In this document: one piece after another, positions 46,930 to 56,538 of the stretch
How the letters are laid out: each line of letters opens with the position of its first letter
How positions within the stretch are numbered: the stretch's first letter is position 1
Assembly: GCF_034377285.1 (NCBI RefSeq)
Contig: NZ_CP139715.1
Span: 1,472,001-1,536,000, forward strand
Source of the DNA: Thalassobaculum sp. OXR-137
GTDB taxonomy: Bacteria > Pseudomonadota > Alphaproteobacteria > Thalassobaculales > Thalassobaculaceae
DNA: 64,000 nucleotides
Direction: 5' to 3'
Translations under genes and position numbers: made by a program
The notes under the pieces: generated by a model
Database searches by the model: none
Seen by the model: only the letters and a program-made list of their open reading frames with translations
What the model was told of the DNA's origin: nothing

Positions 46930-48477
46930 TCAGGAGAGGTCGGTCTCCCAGAAGATGCTGTCGTTCGGCGTGCCGACCTTGTAGTTCGTCACGCTCTCCG
47001 ACCAGGCGTCGGTGCTGTCGACAAAGACCACCTGGGTGTACGGCACCTGGTCGTGCAGGACCTTCAGGAAGTCGGCATAGACGAGCTGACGCTCTTCCTT
47101 GTTCACCGTGACCAGGAACTTGTTGAGCAGGTCGAACGCCTTCAGGCCGTGTTCGTCCTCCCAGCCGAGCTGGCGCGACGGCGGGGTGTAGAACAGCGGG
47201 GCGGTGGCGGCGCTGTAGCCGAAATAGCCGGCGTTCAGATCCTCGTAGGACGCCTCGTAGTCCCAGACCCGCATCTTGCCGAACATGACGCTCTTCTCGA
47301 GCGGCTCGATGTTCATCTTGATGCCGATATCGGCCAGGTTGGCCTGGATCACCGTGAGCTGCTCGACGAACCAGCCTTGGGCGGTGGTCATGCAGGTGAA
47401 CTCGAAATTATCCGGCTTGGAGCTCTCCTTGAGGAACTTCTTCGCCATGTCCGGATCGTAGTCGATCTTGGTCATGTCGGCCGGATAGTCGCCGGCCGGG
47501 AGCTGCCAGCCCGGGGTCGGGGCATAGGCGATCTCGGCCATGCCGTAGAACACCTTCTCGGCGATCGCCTTGCGGTCGATGCCGTAGGCCACGGCCCGGC
47601 GCAGGTTCACGTCCTGGAACGGCCCGGCCTTGGTGTTGAAGTAGAACTGCTCGGTCTGGGTGCCCGGGACCTGGCCGACGACCACGCCCGGCGCGCTCTT
47701 GAGCTGCTCCAGGTTGCGCGGCGGGATCTCCTTCATCATGTCGACCTGGCCGGTGATCAGGTTGGTCACCTTCACCGTGTCGTCCGGGATGATCTGGAAG
47801 TAGATCTCGTCCAGCTTGGGCACGCCGGCGGTGAAGTACTTCTCGTTCTTCTTCACCAGGATATGGTCGTCCTTGACCCACTCCACGAACTCGAACGGGC
47901 CGGTGCCGACCGGATTGCGCGCGAAGTCCTTGCCGAATTCCTCGGCCGCCTTCTTGCTGACGATCTTGCACATGGTGGAGGTGTCGAGGAAGTCCGGGTA
48001 CGGCTCCGACATGGTGAACTTGACGGTGTACTTGTCCACCGCCTCGACCTTCGCCAGCGGCTTCAGCCAGAGCGACAGGAAGAAGTTCTGACCGGTCTCG
48101 ATGGCGCCGCGGATGGTGTCGTAGGTGTAGACCACGTCCTCGGCGGTCATCTCGCCGTAGCCCTTGTGGAACTGCACGCCTTCCTTGAGCTTGAAGATGT
48201 AGGTCAGGTCGTCCGGCTGCTCCGGCGCGGCAACGGCCAGATCGGGGAACATCTTCGACTCGGCGTCATAGTTCATGAGGCCGTTGTAGATCTGCTTGTC
48301 GACGTTGAGGCTGGTCACGTCGCTGGACGTGCGCACGTCCAGGCTCCAGGCGTCGGAGCTGATGGCGACCGTCAGCCGGCCGCCGGCGGCATGCGCGATC
48401 TTGGCGGTGAGCAGGTCGCTCGCGATGAAGGCACCGGCGCCCGCGCCGGCGATCTTCAGAAAATCCCTACGCTTCAT
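46930..48477 (-). CDS. ABC peptide-type substrate-binding protein (SBP_bac_5), system 1
   Basis: This 515-aa family 5 solute receptor has a Tat-type signal (MKRRDFLKIAGAGAGAF, cleavage near AHAAGG). Family features include MTAEDVVYTYDTIRGAIETG, GTGPFEFVEW, KVTNLITGQVDMM, VNLRRAVAYGIDRKAIAEKV and PAGDYPADMTKIDYDPDMAK. It delivers peptides or related amides to the DppBC pore. ATG 48477 follows GGGAG by 8 nt. The Tat signal is less common than Sec in this family. The gene sits between the two ATPase genes and the two permeases. Confidence 0.9.
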   Translation of the reverse strand: MKRRDFLKIAGAGAGAFIASDLLTAKIAHAAGGRLTVAISSDAWSLDVRTSSDVTSLNVDKQIYNGLMNYDAESKMFPDLAVAAPEQPDDLTYIFKLKEGVQFHKGYGEMTAEDVVYTYDTIRGAIETGQNFFLSLWLKPLAKVEAVDKYTVKFTMSEPYPDFLDTSTMCKIVSKKAAEEFGKDFARNPVGTGPFEFVEWVKDDHILVKKNEKYFTAGVPKLDEIYFQIIPDDTVKVTNLITGQVDMMKEIPPRNLEQLKSAPGVVVGQVPGTQTEQFYFNTKAGPFQDVNLRRAVAYGIDRKAIAEKVFYGMAEIAYAPTPGWQLPAGDYPADMTKIDYDPDMAKKFLKESSKPDNFEFTCMTTAQGWFVEQLTVIQANLADIGIKMNIEPLEKSVMFGKMRVWDYEASYEDLNAGYFGYSAATAPLFYTPPSRQLGWEDEHGLKAFDLLNKFLVTVNKEERQLVYADFLKVLHDQVPYTQVVFVDSTDAWSESVTNYKVGTPNDSIFWETDLS

Positions 48478-48557
48478 TGAGAAGTCTCCCGTTCTTTTAC
48501 TGTGAATCTGACCCTGGCAACCTCCGTTAATCCCGCGTCGTTGGTGCGCGCGGGCTC

Positions 48558-49523
48558 TCAGTACAGGTGACAGGCGACCGATCTGGTCGCGTTCACCTTC
48601 TTCAGCTTGGGCACCACCTGCCGGCACTGTTCGGTGGCGAACTGGCAGCGGGGGTGGAAATGACAGCCCGAGGGCGGATTGACCGGGCTGGGGATCTCCC
48701 CCTTCAGCAGCACCCGGTCGCGCTTGGCGCGCGGGTTCGGGACCGGAATGGCGGAGGTCAATGCCTGGGTGTAGGGGTGCAGCGGCTCGGCATAGAGGCT
48801 CTCGCGGTCGGCGACCTCGACCAGCTTGCCGAGGTACATGACGGCGATGCGCTCGCACAGGTGCTGCACCACGTTCAGGTCGTGGGCGATAAACAGGTAG
48901 GACAGGCCGAAATCGTCGCGCAGCTTGTGCAGCAGGTTCAGCACCTGGGCCTGGATCGACACGTCCAGGGCGGAGACCGGCTCGTCGGCGATGATCAGCT
49001 TGGGATTCAGCGCCAGCGCCCGGGCGATGCCGATGCGCTGCCGTTGGCCGCCGGAGAATTCATGCGGGTAGCGGCTGGCCATCCGCGGGTTCAGGCCGAC
49101 CGTGTTCATCAGGTCGCCGACCCGCTCCTCGGCCTCCTTGCCCTGAGCCACCCCGTGCAGCCGGATCGGCTCGGCGATGGCGTGGGCGACGGTCAGGCGC
49201 GGGTTCAGGGAGGAATACGGATCCTGGAAGATGAACTGCATGTCGCGGCGCAGCGGCCGGAATTGCGCGTCCGTCATCGCCTGAGTGTCCTTGCCCTCGA
49301 AGACGATGTCGCCCTCGGTGGCCTTCAGCAGACGGACCAGCAGGCGGCCGGTGGTGGTCTTGCCCGACCCGCTCTCCCCGACCAGCCCCAGGACCTCGCC
49401 CTTGTGGATGTCGAAGGTCACGTCGTCGACGGCGCGGACATACTTGGTCTCGCGGGAGAACAGGGACCCCTTGCGGATGGGGAAGTATTTCTTGAGCCCC
49501 GCGACTTCCAGCAACTTCTCCAA
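48558..49523 (-). CDS. Dpp/Opp-type ABC transporter ATPase (DppF-like), system 1
   Basis: This 321-aa ATPase has Walker [20 protein letters not shown]-loop [11 protein letters not shown], signature [19 protein letters not shown], Walker [15 protein letters not shown], and the H-loop in [11 protein letters not shown]. The oligopeptide-transporter C-terminus includes the [15 protein letters not shown] four-Cys type segment, which may bind an Fe-S cluster. The start is TTG 49523, 5 nt after GGGGAG. It pairs with the DppD-like ATPase 67 bp upstream. Confidence 0.93.
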   Translation of the reverse strand: MEKLLEVAGLKKYFPIRKGSLFSRETKYVRAVDDVTFDIHKGEVLGLVGESGSGKTTTGRLLVRLLKATEGDIVFEGKDTQAMTDAQFRPLRRDMQFIFQDPYSSLNPRLTVAHAIAEPIRLHGVAQGKEAEERVGDLMNTVGLNPRMASRYPHEFSGGQRQRIGIARALALNPKLIIADEPVSALDVSIQAQVLNLLHKLRDDFGLSYLFIAHDLNVVQHLCERIAVMYLGKLVEVADRESLYAEPLHPYTQALTSAIPVPNPRAKRDRVLLKGEIPSPVNPPSGCHFHPRCQFATEQCRQVVPKLKKVNATRSVACHLY

Positions 49524-49590
49524 GAACGCTCCCCTTCGTTATGCGCTCGGTCCGCCGGCCCCGGCTGTCGCCGGGCCCGGCCCGTCTCCG

Positions 49591-50589
49591 TCACTCGGCG
49601 GCCGCGGCCGTCTGGGTGACGCTGTCCAGCCAGCACCGGCTCATATGGCCGGGCGCCACCTCCCGGAACGGCGGCTCCTCATCCAGGCACTTCTGCATGC
49701 AGAAATCGCAGCGCGGCGCGAAGCTGCAGCCCTTGGGGATGCGCAGCAGATCCGGCGGCTGGCCGCGGATCGGCTTGAGCTGCTCGACCCGATGCTCCGG
49801 CGTGGGCAGGGAGTCGAGCAGGCCGCGGGTGTAAGGGTGCTTCGGCTCGTCGAACAGGTCGTAGACGCTGGCCTGCTCGACGACCTTGCCGGCATACATG
49901 ACCACGACCTTGTCGCAGATCTCGGCGACCACGCCGAGGTCGTGGGTGATCAGGATGATGGCGCTGTTCAGGTCGTCGCGGATCCGCCGCAGCAGGTCGA
50001 GGATCTGGGCCTGCACCGTCACGTCGAGGGCGGTGGTCGGCTCGTCGGCGATTAGCAGCGCCGGCTCGCAGGCCAGCGCCATGGCGATCATGACGCGTTG
50101 GCGCATGCCGCCGCTGAACTCGTGCGGATAGTTGTCGAGCCGGCCTTCCGGCTCCGGGATGTTCACGTCGCGGAACAGTTCCAGCGCGCGGGCCCGGGCC
50201 TCGGTCTCGGTCATGTTCAGGTGGAGGCGCAGCACCTCGGTGATCTGCCGGCCGACGGTCATGGTCGGGTTCAGCGACACCATGGGATCCTGGAAGATCA
50301 TGGAGATCCGGTTGCCCCGGACCTTGCGCATCTCGCTTTCGGGCAGTTCGAGCAGGTCCTTGCCCTCGAACTCGATCTTGCCGTCGACGGTGCGCCCCGG
50401 CGGGTTCGGCACCAGCCGCAGGATCGAGCGGGCGGTGATGCTCTTGCCGCAGCCGGACTCGCCGACGATGCCGAGAACCTGGCCCTGATCGACGCTGAAG
50501 CTGACGCCGTCGACCGCCCGGACCACTCCTTCGCGGATGAAGAAGTGGGTTTTAAGGTTAACGACGTTCAGAGACGGCGTATCGGCCAT
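49591..50589 (-). CDS. Dpp/Opp-type ABC transporter ATPase (DppD-like), system 1
   Basis: This 332-aa ATPase has Walker [20 protein letters not shown]-loop [11 protein letters not shown], signature [19 protein letters not shown], Walker [15 protein letters not shown] and H-loop [13 protein letters not shown]. The C-terminus has [14 protein letters not shown], a possible Fe-S or Zn motif. It is the first gene of the seven-gene unit (two ATPases, binding protein, two permeases, DMFase-like, GGT). The ATTGTGCACA site is ~30 bp upstream of its ATG. Confidence 0.93.
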   Translation of the reverse strand: MADTPSLNVVNLKTHFFIREGVVRAVDGVSFSVDQGQVLGIVGESGCGKSITARSILRLVPNPPGRTVDGKIEFEGKDLLELPESEMRKVRGNRISMIFQDPMVSLNPTMTVGRQITEVLRLHLNMTETEARARALELFRDVNIPEPEGRLDNYPHEFSGGMRQRVMIAMALACEPALLIADEPTTALDVTVQAQILDLLRRIRDDLNSAIILITHDLGVVAEICDKVVVMYAGKVVEQASVYDLFDEPKHPYTRGLLDSLPTPEHRVEQLKPIRGQPPDLLRIPKGCSFAPRCDFCMQKCLDEEPPFREVAPGHMSRCWLDSVTQTAAAAE

Positions 50590-50613
50590 GTGTATCCATC
50601 CCCCGATGGCGGC

Positions 50614-50628
50614 TGCACATTGTGCACA
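50614..50628 (-). promoter_or_regulatory. Operator-like site TGCACATTGTGCACA, proximal
   Basis: TGCACA-T-TGTGCA is a 6+6 inverted repeat about 25-40 bp before the first ATPase gene. It shares ATTGTGCACA with the distal site at 50823-50834. Confidence 0.5.
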
Positions 50629-50822
50629 TAGGGAGGGTAAGGCCGGCCCTAGCGGAGGTAAATACGTCCAATACGGTTTTGGGGAGAATCTGCATGGAAA
50701 TCGGGCGTCATTAAAATAGCAATATTTTTCAATGTATTATGGACGCTTCGAAATGCGATGAAACCTTGCTCTGGACGAAGGTGATTACAAATAAGGCGCA
50801 CCTGATGTGCAGAAGGCGTGAA

Positions 50823-50834
50823 ATTGTGCACAAT
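50823..50834 (-). promoter_or_regulatory. Operator-like site ATTGTGCACAAT, distal
   Basis: A 12-bp perfect palindrome ~235 bp upstream of the first ATPase gene. It has the same core as the proximal site, so the pair could be bound by one regulator with DNA looping. The size and symmetry resemble GntR-type operators. Confidence 0.5.
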
Positions 50835-50939
50835 AGGAGAAGTGTCCGACTGCCGCTTGCGGTGCCGGCGCCGCAGGGGCGCGCCGCGCGGGAGGATGGG
50901 GCGCTGGGATGCGTTCCGCAGCGCCCCTGTGTGGCCGTC

Positions 50940-52022
50940 TCAGGCGATCGTGGTTGGCATGCCGTGGCTGGCGGCCTGGCGCTGTTCGAAGGCATGCCGG
51001 GTCGCATCGTAGCAATGGCCGCGGAAGCCGCCGCGCACGGTTCCCGGCTCGATATCGCGGAAATACACCCGCCAGCTCTCCGGCAGCCGGACCGAGTCCG
51101 GCGGCGCGAGCCAGAGGCGGTGCAGCAGGCGCTTCTGTTCCGGCGCCTCGAAATCCTCGAACTCGGTCCGCGAGTGCAGGGCGACGTGGTTGTTCATGAT
51201 CTGCAGATCGCCCGGCTCCAGCCACATGGTGAACATCAGCTCCGGCCGGCGCAGGATTGCGTCCAGATAATCGGCGGCCTCGCGCTGGGCGTCGCTCATC
51301 GGCGGCACGCCCTCCAGGTCCTGGGCGGTGCGCACCCGATTGCGGTTCCACTTGCAGAACAGCCGGCCGTCCTCGAAGTCGAACAGCGGCTGGGGATAGA
51401 ACGGCCCCTCGTCCGGTGCCTCTTCCTGGTTGCGGCTGAAGTAGAACGGCTGGCGCGCGACCTCCGCCAGATCAGGGCGCTCTGCGGCCAGCGTCTGCCA
51501 CGCGGCGATGCTGCTGGTGACCATGCTCTGCCCGCCGGCCTTGGCCTTGTTGTAGCAGGCGAGCGTGACCAGGTCGCAGCTGTCCACGTGGAAGTCGAGT
51601 TTGGCGTTGGAATTGTATCCACGGCCGCCGGCCGAGCGGTAGTCCATGCCGGCGGACTTGACCTCGGACAGGTAGTGGGTCGCCTTGCCCTGGGGCCGGG
51701 CCACGCCGAGATGCAGGCCGATGGCCCAGCTCAGCAGGCGGAACTCCTCCGGGCTCATGCCCTCGCGCGGCAGGCCCTTCACCAGAGAGATACCTAGGCC
51801 GAAATGGGCTTCCCGCGCGGCCGCCCGGACCGTCTCCAGCCCGGGACCGAGATCGAACTCCTCGCGGCGGTAGTCCAGAAGGTCGCGCTCCGGGTCGTAG
51901 GCGGCCTTGACCGCCGCGGCCATGGGCGCCCGGTCGGCATCGGCGAGAGGGAAGATCCAGCGGCGGTCGCGGTTCAGGTCGTCGGCCCGCCACGCGGCCG
52001 ACGTGTCGTATTCCTGCGGCAT
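50940..52022 (-). CDS. TauD/TfdA-like Fe(II)/2OG dioxygenase, 360 aa
   Basis: This 360-aa protein of the TauD-like clade resembles gamma-butyrobetaine/trimethyllysine-type and clavaminate-type dioxygenases. H-x-D is in LDFHVDSCDLVTLACY and the distal His in NNHVALHSRTEFED. The 2OG-binding Arg is likely in KRLLHRLWLAP. The C-terminus has an extension (DIEPGTVRGGFRGHCYDAT). It would hydroxylate or oxidatively cleave a small N- or C-substituted compound. AGGAAC precedes ATG 52022. It lies between the two transporter operons, 125 bp after the amidase stop and a 10-bp stem. Confidence 0.85.
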   Translation of the reverse strand: MPQEYDTSAAWRADDLNRDRRWIFPLADADRAPMAAAVKAAYDPERDLLDYRREEFDLGPGLETVRAAAREAHFGLGISLVKGLPREGMSPEEFRLLSWAIGLHLGVARPQGKATHYLSEVKSAGMDYRSAGGRGYNSNAKLDFHVDSCDLVTLACYNKAKAGGQSMVTSSIAAWQTLAAERPDLAEVARQPFYFSRNQEEAPDEGPFYPQPLFDFEDGRLFCKWNRNRVRTAQDLEGVPPMSDAQREAADYLDAILRRPELMFTMWLEPGDLQIMNNHVALHSRTEFEDFEAPEQKRLLHRLWLAPPDSVRLPESWRVYFRDIEPGTVRGGFRGHCYDATRHAFEQRQAASHGMPTTIA

Positions 52023-52082
52023 GTTCCTACCCGATTGTCTGCTTGTTATGGGCAGATGCTATCGGCCGCCAAAGGGGCGGTA

Positions 52083-52112
52083 AAGGCACCGACTGCAGGG
52101 GATCGGTGCCTT
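52083..52112 (-). terminator. Stem-loop after the amidase gene
   Basis: AAGGCACCGA and TCGGTGCCTT form a perfect 10-bp stem with a 10-nt loop between the amidase stop and the TauD-like start. On the minus strand it is followed by only a weak T-tract, so it may attenuate rather than stop transcription. Confidence 0.5.
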
Positions 52113-52147
52113 CGCAGGTTCAGAAATGGCGGCTTGGAAACATGGAC

Positions 52148-53581
52148 TCAGGCGGAGAGCGCCTTGATGTCCGGCAGCGGGCGGGCGCGGGCCGGGATCG
52201 TCGCCATGTGACGTTCCAGCGCGGCGGAGATCGCGAACAGCTCCACATCGCCGTAGCGCTTGCCGGCGACCTGCAACCCGAATGGCGTGCCGGTCGGATC
52301 CAGCCCGCAGGGCAGGGTGATCGCCGGATGGGAGACGTTGGTGATGCCGTAGGACAGGCCCAGCCAGTGGAAATAGCTGCGCAGCTTCTCGCCGTTGATA
52401 TGGGTGGGAAAGAGCTGCTCCACCGGGAACGGCGGCACCGCGGCCATCGGCGACAGCAGGACGTCGTAATCCTGCATGAAGGCCAGGTGGCGGCGGTACA
52501 TGGCGGTCTGCTCGTTCTGCGCCCAGGCGGCGTCGGCGAAGCTGTAGCCGAGCGCTTCCTCGTAGTTCTCGATGGCGTTCGGGCCGAGCAGGTCGCGCTT
52601 GGTCTCGTAGTGCGGCCGGAACCGGTCGAGGAACTGCAGCGAGCGCAGGATGGCGAAGACTTCGTCGGAATTCTGCAGCGGCGGATCGACCTCCACCACC
52701 TCGCCGAACGCGCCCTTCAGATCCTTGATCGCCGCGCGGAAGGTCTCGCGGATCTGGTTGTCGACCGGGGCGAAGCCCAGATCCTCCGATACCGCCACGC
52801 GCAGGGTCGAGAGGTCCACGTCCGGCAGGTTCAGGAAGTTCTTCGGGTCGACGGGCCAGGCCAGCGGATCGACGGGATCGGGGTCGGCCAGCACCGACAG
52901 CAGCATGGCCGTGTCGGCCACGTCGCGGCCCATGGGACCCTGCACCGAGATGCAGCTCCAGCCCGACGCCCGGTTCGACATCGGCACCAGGCCGGGGGTC
53001 GGCCGGTAGCCGACGACGCCGCAATAGGCGGCCGGCGTGCGCAGGGAGCCGCCGGTGTCGGAGCCGAGCGCCACCGGCACCATGTTGGTCGCCAGCGCCA
53101 CGGCGGAGCCGCCCGACGAGCCGCCGCAGATTCGCGTCGGGTCGAACGGGTTGCCGGTGGCGCCGAAGACCGGGTTGGTCGAATTGGCGCCGAGGCCGAA
53201 TTCCGGGACGTTGGTTTTGCCCACCGCGACCGCGCCGGCCTTGCGGGCGGCGGCGACCAGCCGCTCGTCCTTCTCCGGCACGTTGTCGGCGAAGATCGGC
53301 GAGCCGAAGGTCGTGCGCACCCCGCCGCTGACCATGGTCTCCTTCACGCCCATGGGCAGGCCGTGCAGGGTCGGCAGGTCGTCGCCGCGCATGACCGCGT
53401 CCTCGGCCGCCTTGGCCTCGCCCTCGGCCCGCTCCCAGCAGGTGGTCGGGATGGCGTTCAGGGTCGGGTTGACCGCCTCGATCCGCGCCCGGCACGACGC
53501 CAGAAGCTCCACCGGGGAGAGTTGCTTTGCGCCGATCAGGCGGCGCGCCTCCACCGAAGAGAGGTCACACGGCTCGGTCAC
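52148..53581 (-). CDS. Amidase (amidase-signature family)
   Basis: This 477-aa Ser-cisSer-Lys hydrolase releases ammonia or an amine from amides. The catalytic Lys is in GLPMGVKETMV, the cis-Ser in ICGGSSGGSAVALA and the nucleophile Ser in ALGSDTGGSLRTPAA. The start is GTG 53581, 7 nt after AGGAG. No signal peptide is present, so it is cytoplasmic. It is the last gene of transporter operon 2, 40 bp after the DppF-like ATPase, which suggests it acts on the imported compound. The family also includes GatA and aliphatic amidases. GatA is unlikely because GatB/GatC are absent. Confidence 0.9.
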   Translation of the reverse strand: MTEPCDLSSVEARRLIGAKQLSPVELLASCRARIEAVNPTLNAIPTTCWERAEGEAKAAEDAVMRGDDLPTLHGLPMGVKETMVSGGVRTTFGSPIFADNVPEKDERLVAAARKAGAVAVGKTNVPEFGLGANSTNPVFGATGNPFDPTRICGGSSGGSAVALATNMVPVALGSDTGGSLRTPAAYCGVVGYRPTPGLVPMSNRASGWSCISVQGPMGRDVADTAMLLSVLADPDPVDPLAWPVDPKNFLNLPDVDLSTLRVAVSEDLGFAPVDNQIRETFRAAIKDLKGAFGEVVEVDPPLQNSDEVFAILRSLQFLDRFRPHYETKRDLLGPNAIENYEEALGYSFADAAWAQNEQTAMYRRHLAFMQDYDVLLSPMAAVPPFPVEQLFPTHINGEKLRSYFHWLGLSYGITNVSHPAITLPCGLDPTGTPFGLQVAGKRYGDVELFAISAALERHMATIPARARPLPDIKALSA

Positions 53582-53621
53582 AGGCGGTCTCCTTGATGCA
53601 GATGCGGACAGGCGGGGCGGG

Positions 53622-54593
53622 TCAGACGGTCACGGCGTCGTCGTAGAGGTGGCATTCCACCAGGCCGTTGCCGTCGCGGATGGTCTTCGGTGCGGTGGTC
53701 TTGCACACGGCACCCGCATGGACGCAGCGCGGATGGAAGACGCAGCCCGGCGGCGGGTCGATCGGGTTCGGGAATGTGGTGCCGAGCTGGGCGTCCGGCA
53801 CGCCGAGACCGGCCTCCGGCGTCAGCACCGAGGCGAGCAGGGCTTCGGAATAGGGGTGGCGCTGCTTGGCGAAGAAGGCCTGGCCTTCCGCCTCCTCGAC
53901 GATGCGGCCGAGATACATGACGGCCACCTTGGTGGCGATCAGCTCGACCACGGCGAGGTTGTGGCTGATCAGCACATAGGTCAGCCCGAGTTCCTTCTGC
54001 AGATCCAGCAGCAGGTTCAGGATCTGCGCCTGGACCGAGACGTCCAGGGCCGAGGTCGGCTCGTCGCAGATCACGATCTCCGGGCGCATGACCAGGGCTC
54101 GGGCGATGGCGACGCGCTGGCGCTGGCCGCCGGAGAGCTGGCTCGGATACATGTCGTAGGCCCGCTTCGGCAGGCCGCAGAGGTCCATGATGTCCTCGAC
54201 CTTGCGCCGCCACTCGGTCTTGTCGCCGATGCTGTGGATGTAGAGCGGCAGGGTGATGATGTTGCCGATCGTCTTGCGCGGGTTCAGGGACGAATAGGGG
54301 TCCTGGAAGATCGGCTGGACCCGCTTGGCGAGCTCCTTGCGGCCGATCTCCTCCAGCGGCTGGCCGTCGATCGCCAGGGTGCCGGAGGTGGGTTCCTGCA
54401 GGCCGAGCAGCATGCGGGCGACGGTGGACTTGCCGCAGCCGGACTCGCCGACCAGGCCGAGCACGCCGCCCTTCTCGATGCTGAGCGAGACGCCGTTGAC
54501 CGCGTGCAGCGGCCGCTTCGGCTGGAACATGCCCTGGCGGACCTTGAAGGTGCAGAACAGGTCGCGGGCCTCGAGGATCGGTGTGGTGGTCAT
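53622..54593 (-). CDS. Dpp/Opp-type ABC transporter ATPase (DppF-like), system 2
   Basis: This 323-aa ATPase has Walker [20 protein letters not shown]-loop [11 protein letters not shown], signature [19 protein letters not shown], Walker [15 protein letters not shown] and H-loop [12 protein letters not shown]. The H-loop Asp is replaced by Asn (SHN rather than AHD), which is seen in some family members. The C-terminus carries [14 protein letters not shown]. Its ATG overlaps the DppD stop as ATGA. Confidence 0.93.
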   Translation of the reverse strand: MTTTPILEARDLFCTFKVRQGMFQPKRPLHAVNGVSLSIEKGGVLGLVGESGCGKSTVARMLLGLQEPTSGTLAIDGQPLEEIGRKELAKRVQPIFQDPYSSLNPRKTIGNIITLPLYIHSIGDKTEWRRKVEDIMDLCGLPKRAYDMYPSQLSGGQRQRVAIARALVMRPEIVICDEPTSALDVSVQAQILNLLLDLQKELGLTYVLISHNLAVVELIATKVAVMYLGRIVEEAEGQAFFAKQRHPYSEALLASVLTPEAGLGVPDAQLGTTFPNPIDPPPGCVFHPRCVHAGAVCKTTAPKTIRDGNGLVECHLYDDAVTV

Positions 54594-55618
54594 GCCGGGC
54601 TCCCCGACTGGATGGTCCCTGTCCGGACGGTGCCTGCCGTCAGCGCCTGCACCTCCTCGGCGCGGGCGCAGCGCACGGCATGTCCGGGCACGATGTCGTG
54701 GGTCGTCAGCGGCTGCAGGCAGATGTCCTGGGCGTAGGCGCAGCGGTTGGCGAAGGCGCAGCCGGTCATCTCGCCGATCATCGACGGCACGATGCCCGGA
54801 ATGGTGCCCAGCCGCTCGCCCTGCTTGGTCTTGCCGGGGACGGGGATGCAGTTCATCAGGCCCTGGGTGTAGGGATGGGTCGGCCGGCTGAAGATCTCGC
54901 CGACGACGCCGCTCTCGATGATCTCGCCGGCATACATCACCGCCACGCGGTCGGCGATGCGGGCGACGACGCCCAGATCGTGGGTGATCAGGATCACCGC
55001 CATGTCGAACTCGCGCTGCAGATCCTTCAGCAGGTGCAGGATCTGCGCCTGGATCGTGACGTCGAGGGCGGTGGTCGGCTCGTCGCAGATCAGCAGGTCG
55101 GGGCCGCACATGAGCGCCATGGCGATCATCACGCGTTGGCGCAGGCCGCCGGAAAGCTGGTGCGGATATTGGCCGAGCCGGCTGGCGGCGGCGGTGATGC
55201 CGACCTTCTCCAGCAGGTAGATCGCCCGTTCGCGCGCCTCCTTCTGCGACACGCCCTTGTGCAGCCGGATGCCTTCCTCGAGCTGGTTGCCGATCGTGTA
55301 GGCCGGGTTCAGCGAGGTCATCGGCTCCTGGAAGATCATCGCCATGGTGTTGCCGCGCACCTTGGCCATGCCCCGTTCGCCGAGTTTCAGCAGGTCGGTG
55401 CCGTCGAACGAGATGCGGTCGGCATCGCGCCGGGCGCGCGACGGCAGCAGGTTCATCAGCGCCAGGGAGGTCAGCGACTTGCCGCAGCCGGACTCGCCGA
55501 CGATGCAGAGGGTCTCACCCTTGGCCACCTCGAAGCTGATGCCCCGGACCGCGTGAAGCACGCCGGCCGAGAGCGGGATGGAGACGCGGAGGTTCTCCAC
55601 ACTGAGGGTCGTCGTCAT
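54590..55618 (-). CDS. Dpp/Opp-type ABC transporter ATPase (DppD-like), system 2
   Basis: This 342-aa ATPase has Walker [20 protein letters not shown]-loop FQEPMTSLNPA (E in place of the usual D), signature [19 protein letters not shown], Walker [15 protein letters not shown] and H-loop [13 protein letters not shown]. The C-terminal CAFANRCAYAQDIC motif is present. AGGAG lies 7 nt before ATG. It follows the DppC-like gene by 10 bp. Confidence 0.93.
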   Translation of the reverse strand: MTTTLSVENLRVSIPLSAGVLHAVRGISFEVAKGETLCIVGESGCGKSLTSLALMNLLPSRARRDADRISFDGTDLLKLGERGMAKVRGNTMAMIFQEPMTSLNPAYTIGNQLEEGIRLHKGVSQKEARERAIYLLEKVGITAAASRLGQYPHQLSGGLRQRVMIAMALMCGPDLLICDEPTTALDVTIQAQILHLLKDLQREFDMAVILITHDLGVVARIADRVAVMYAGEIIESGVVGEIFSRPTHPYTQGLMNCIPVPGKTKQGERLGTIPGIVPSMIGEMTGCAFANRCAYAQDICLQPLTTHDIVPGHAVRCARAEEVQALTAGTVRTGTIQSGSPA

Positions 55619-55628
55619 CGTGCGTCTC

Positions 55629-56537
55629 CTAGGCCCGGTTCTCGGGAACGGTGACGTCGCGCACGCCGTCGCCCAGCAGGTTGACGGCCAGCAGCAGCAG
55701 GAACAGCGCGCTTCCGGGAATGGCGATCAGCCAGGGATCGAACAGGATGTAGTTCCGGCCCTCGGAGATCATCAGCCCCCAGGACGGCAGCGGCGGCTGG
55801 ACGCCGAGGCCGAGGAAGCTGAGGGCCGCCTCGAGCAGGACCGCGTGGGCGAACTCGAGGGTGGCGACCACGATGAGCTGGTTCATCACGTTCGGCAGGA
55901 TCTCGCGCGCCAGGATGTACCAGGTCGAGCATCCCGCCGCCTGGGCCGCCGCCACGTAGTCGAGCGAGCGGATCTGCTGGGTGCTGGACCGCATCACCAC
56001 GGCGTATCGGTCCCACAGCAGCAGGCCGAGCACCAGGATCACCATCTCCAGCGACCCGCCGACGATGGCGACCACCGCGAGGCTGACCAGGATCACCGGC
56101 AGGGAGAGCCGGCAGGTGATCAGGAAGGTGACGACCAGGTCGACCTTGCCGCCGAAATAGCCGGCGGCCACCCCCATGACGGTGCCGATGATGCCGGAGA
56201 TCAGCGCCGCCATGATGCCGATCATCAGCGAGATCCGGGCGCCATAGATCAGCCGGCTCAGATAGTCGCGGCCGACCTGGTCGGTGCCCAGGATGTGGTT
56301 CCAGGTGCCCTTGTCCTGCCAGACCGGCGGCGCCATGCGGGCGATCAGGTCCTGGTGGTACGGGTCGTAGGGGGCGAGCAGCGGCGCGAACACCGCCATC
56401 AGCACGATGAAGAAGAAGATCCCGCCGCCGATGACGATGCCGCGGTGGCCGAAGATCCTGCGCCGCAGGATCTGGCCCGGGGTCGGCGCCAGGATGACCT
56501 CGGCGGTGGGGGTGGCGGTGGAGTTCATGACCGACAT
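55629..56537 (-). CDS. Dpp/Opp-type ABC transporter permease (DppC-like), system 2
   Basis: This 302-aa permease has the block LGTDQVGRDYLSRLIYGARI, six TM segments, EAA-type loop YVAAAQAAGCSTWYILAREI and C-terminus LEAALSFLGLGVQPPLPSWG with LLGDGVRDVTVPE. Its start lies 1 bp after the DppB stop, so translation is coupled. It is in the order binding protein-DppB-DppC-DppD-DppF-amidase. Confidence 0.92.
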   Translation of the reverse strand: MSVMNSTATPTAEVILAPTPGQILRRRIFGHRGIVIGGGIFFFIVLMAVFAPLLAPYDPYHQDLIARMAPPVWQDKGTWNHILGTDQVGRDYLSRLIYGARISLMIGIMAALISGIIGTVMGVAAGYFGGKVDLVVTFLITCRLSLPVILVSLAVVAIVGGSLEMVILVLGLLLWDRYAVVMRSSTQQIRSLDYVAAAQAAGCSTWYILAREILPNVMNQLIVVATLEFAHAVLLEAALSFLGLGVQPPLPSWGLMISEGRNYILFDPWLIAIPGSALFLLLLAVNLLGDGVRDVTVPENRA

Positions 56538-56538
56538 C

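Larger units (their letters stand above)
50590..50939. other. Regulatory gap upstream of transporter operon 1
   Basis: This 350-bp gap between the TauD-like stop and the first ATPase gene is AT-rich around 50690-50770. It contains two ATTGTGCACA sites (annotated separately). No gene is visible. It should contain the promoter of the operon. Confidence 0.55.
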
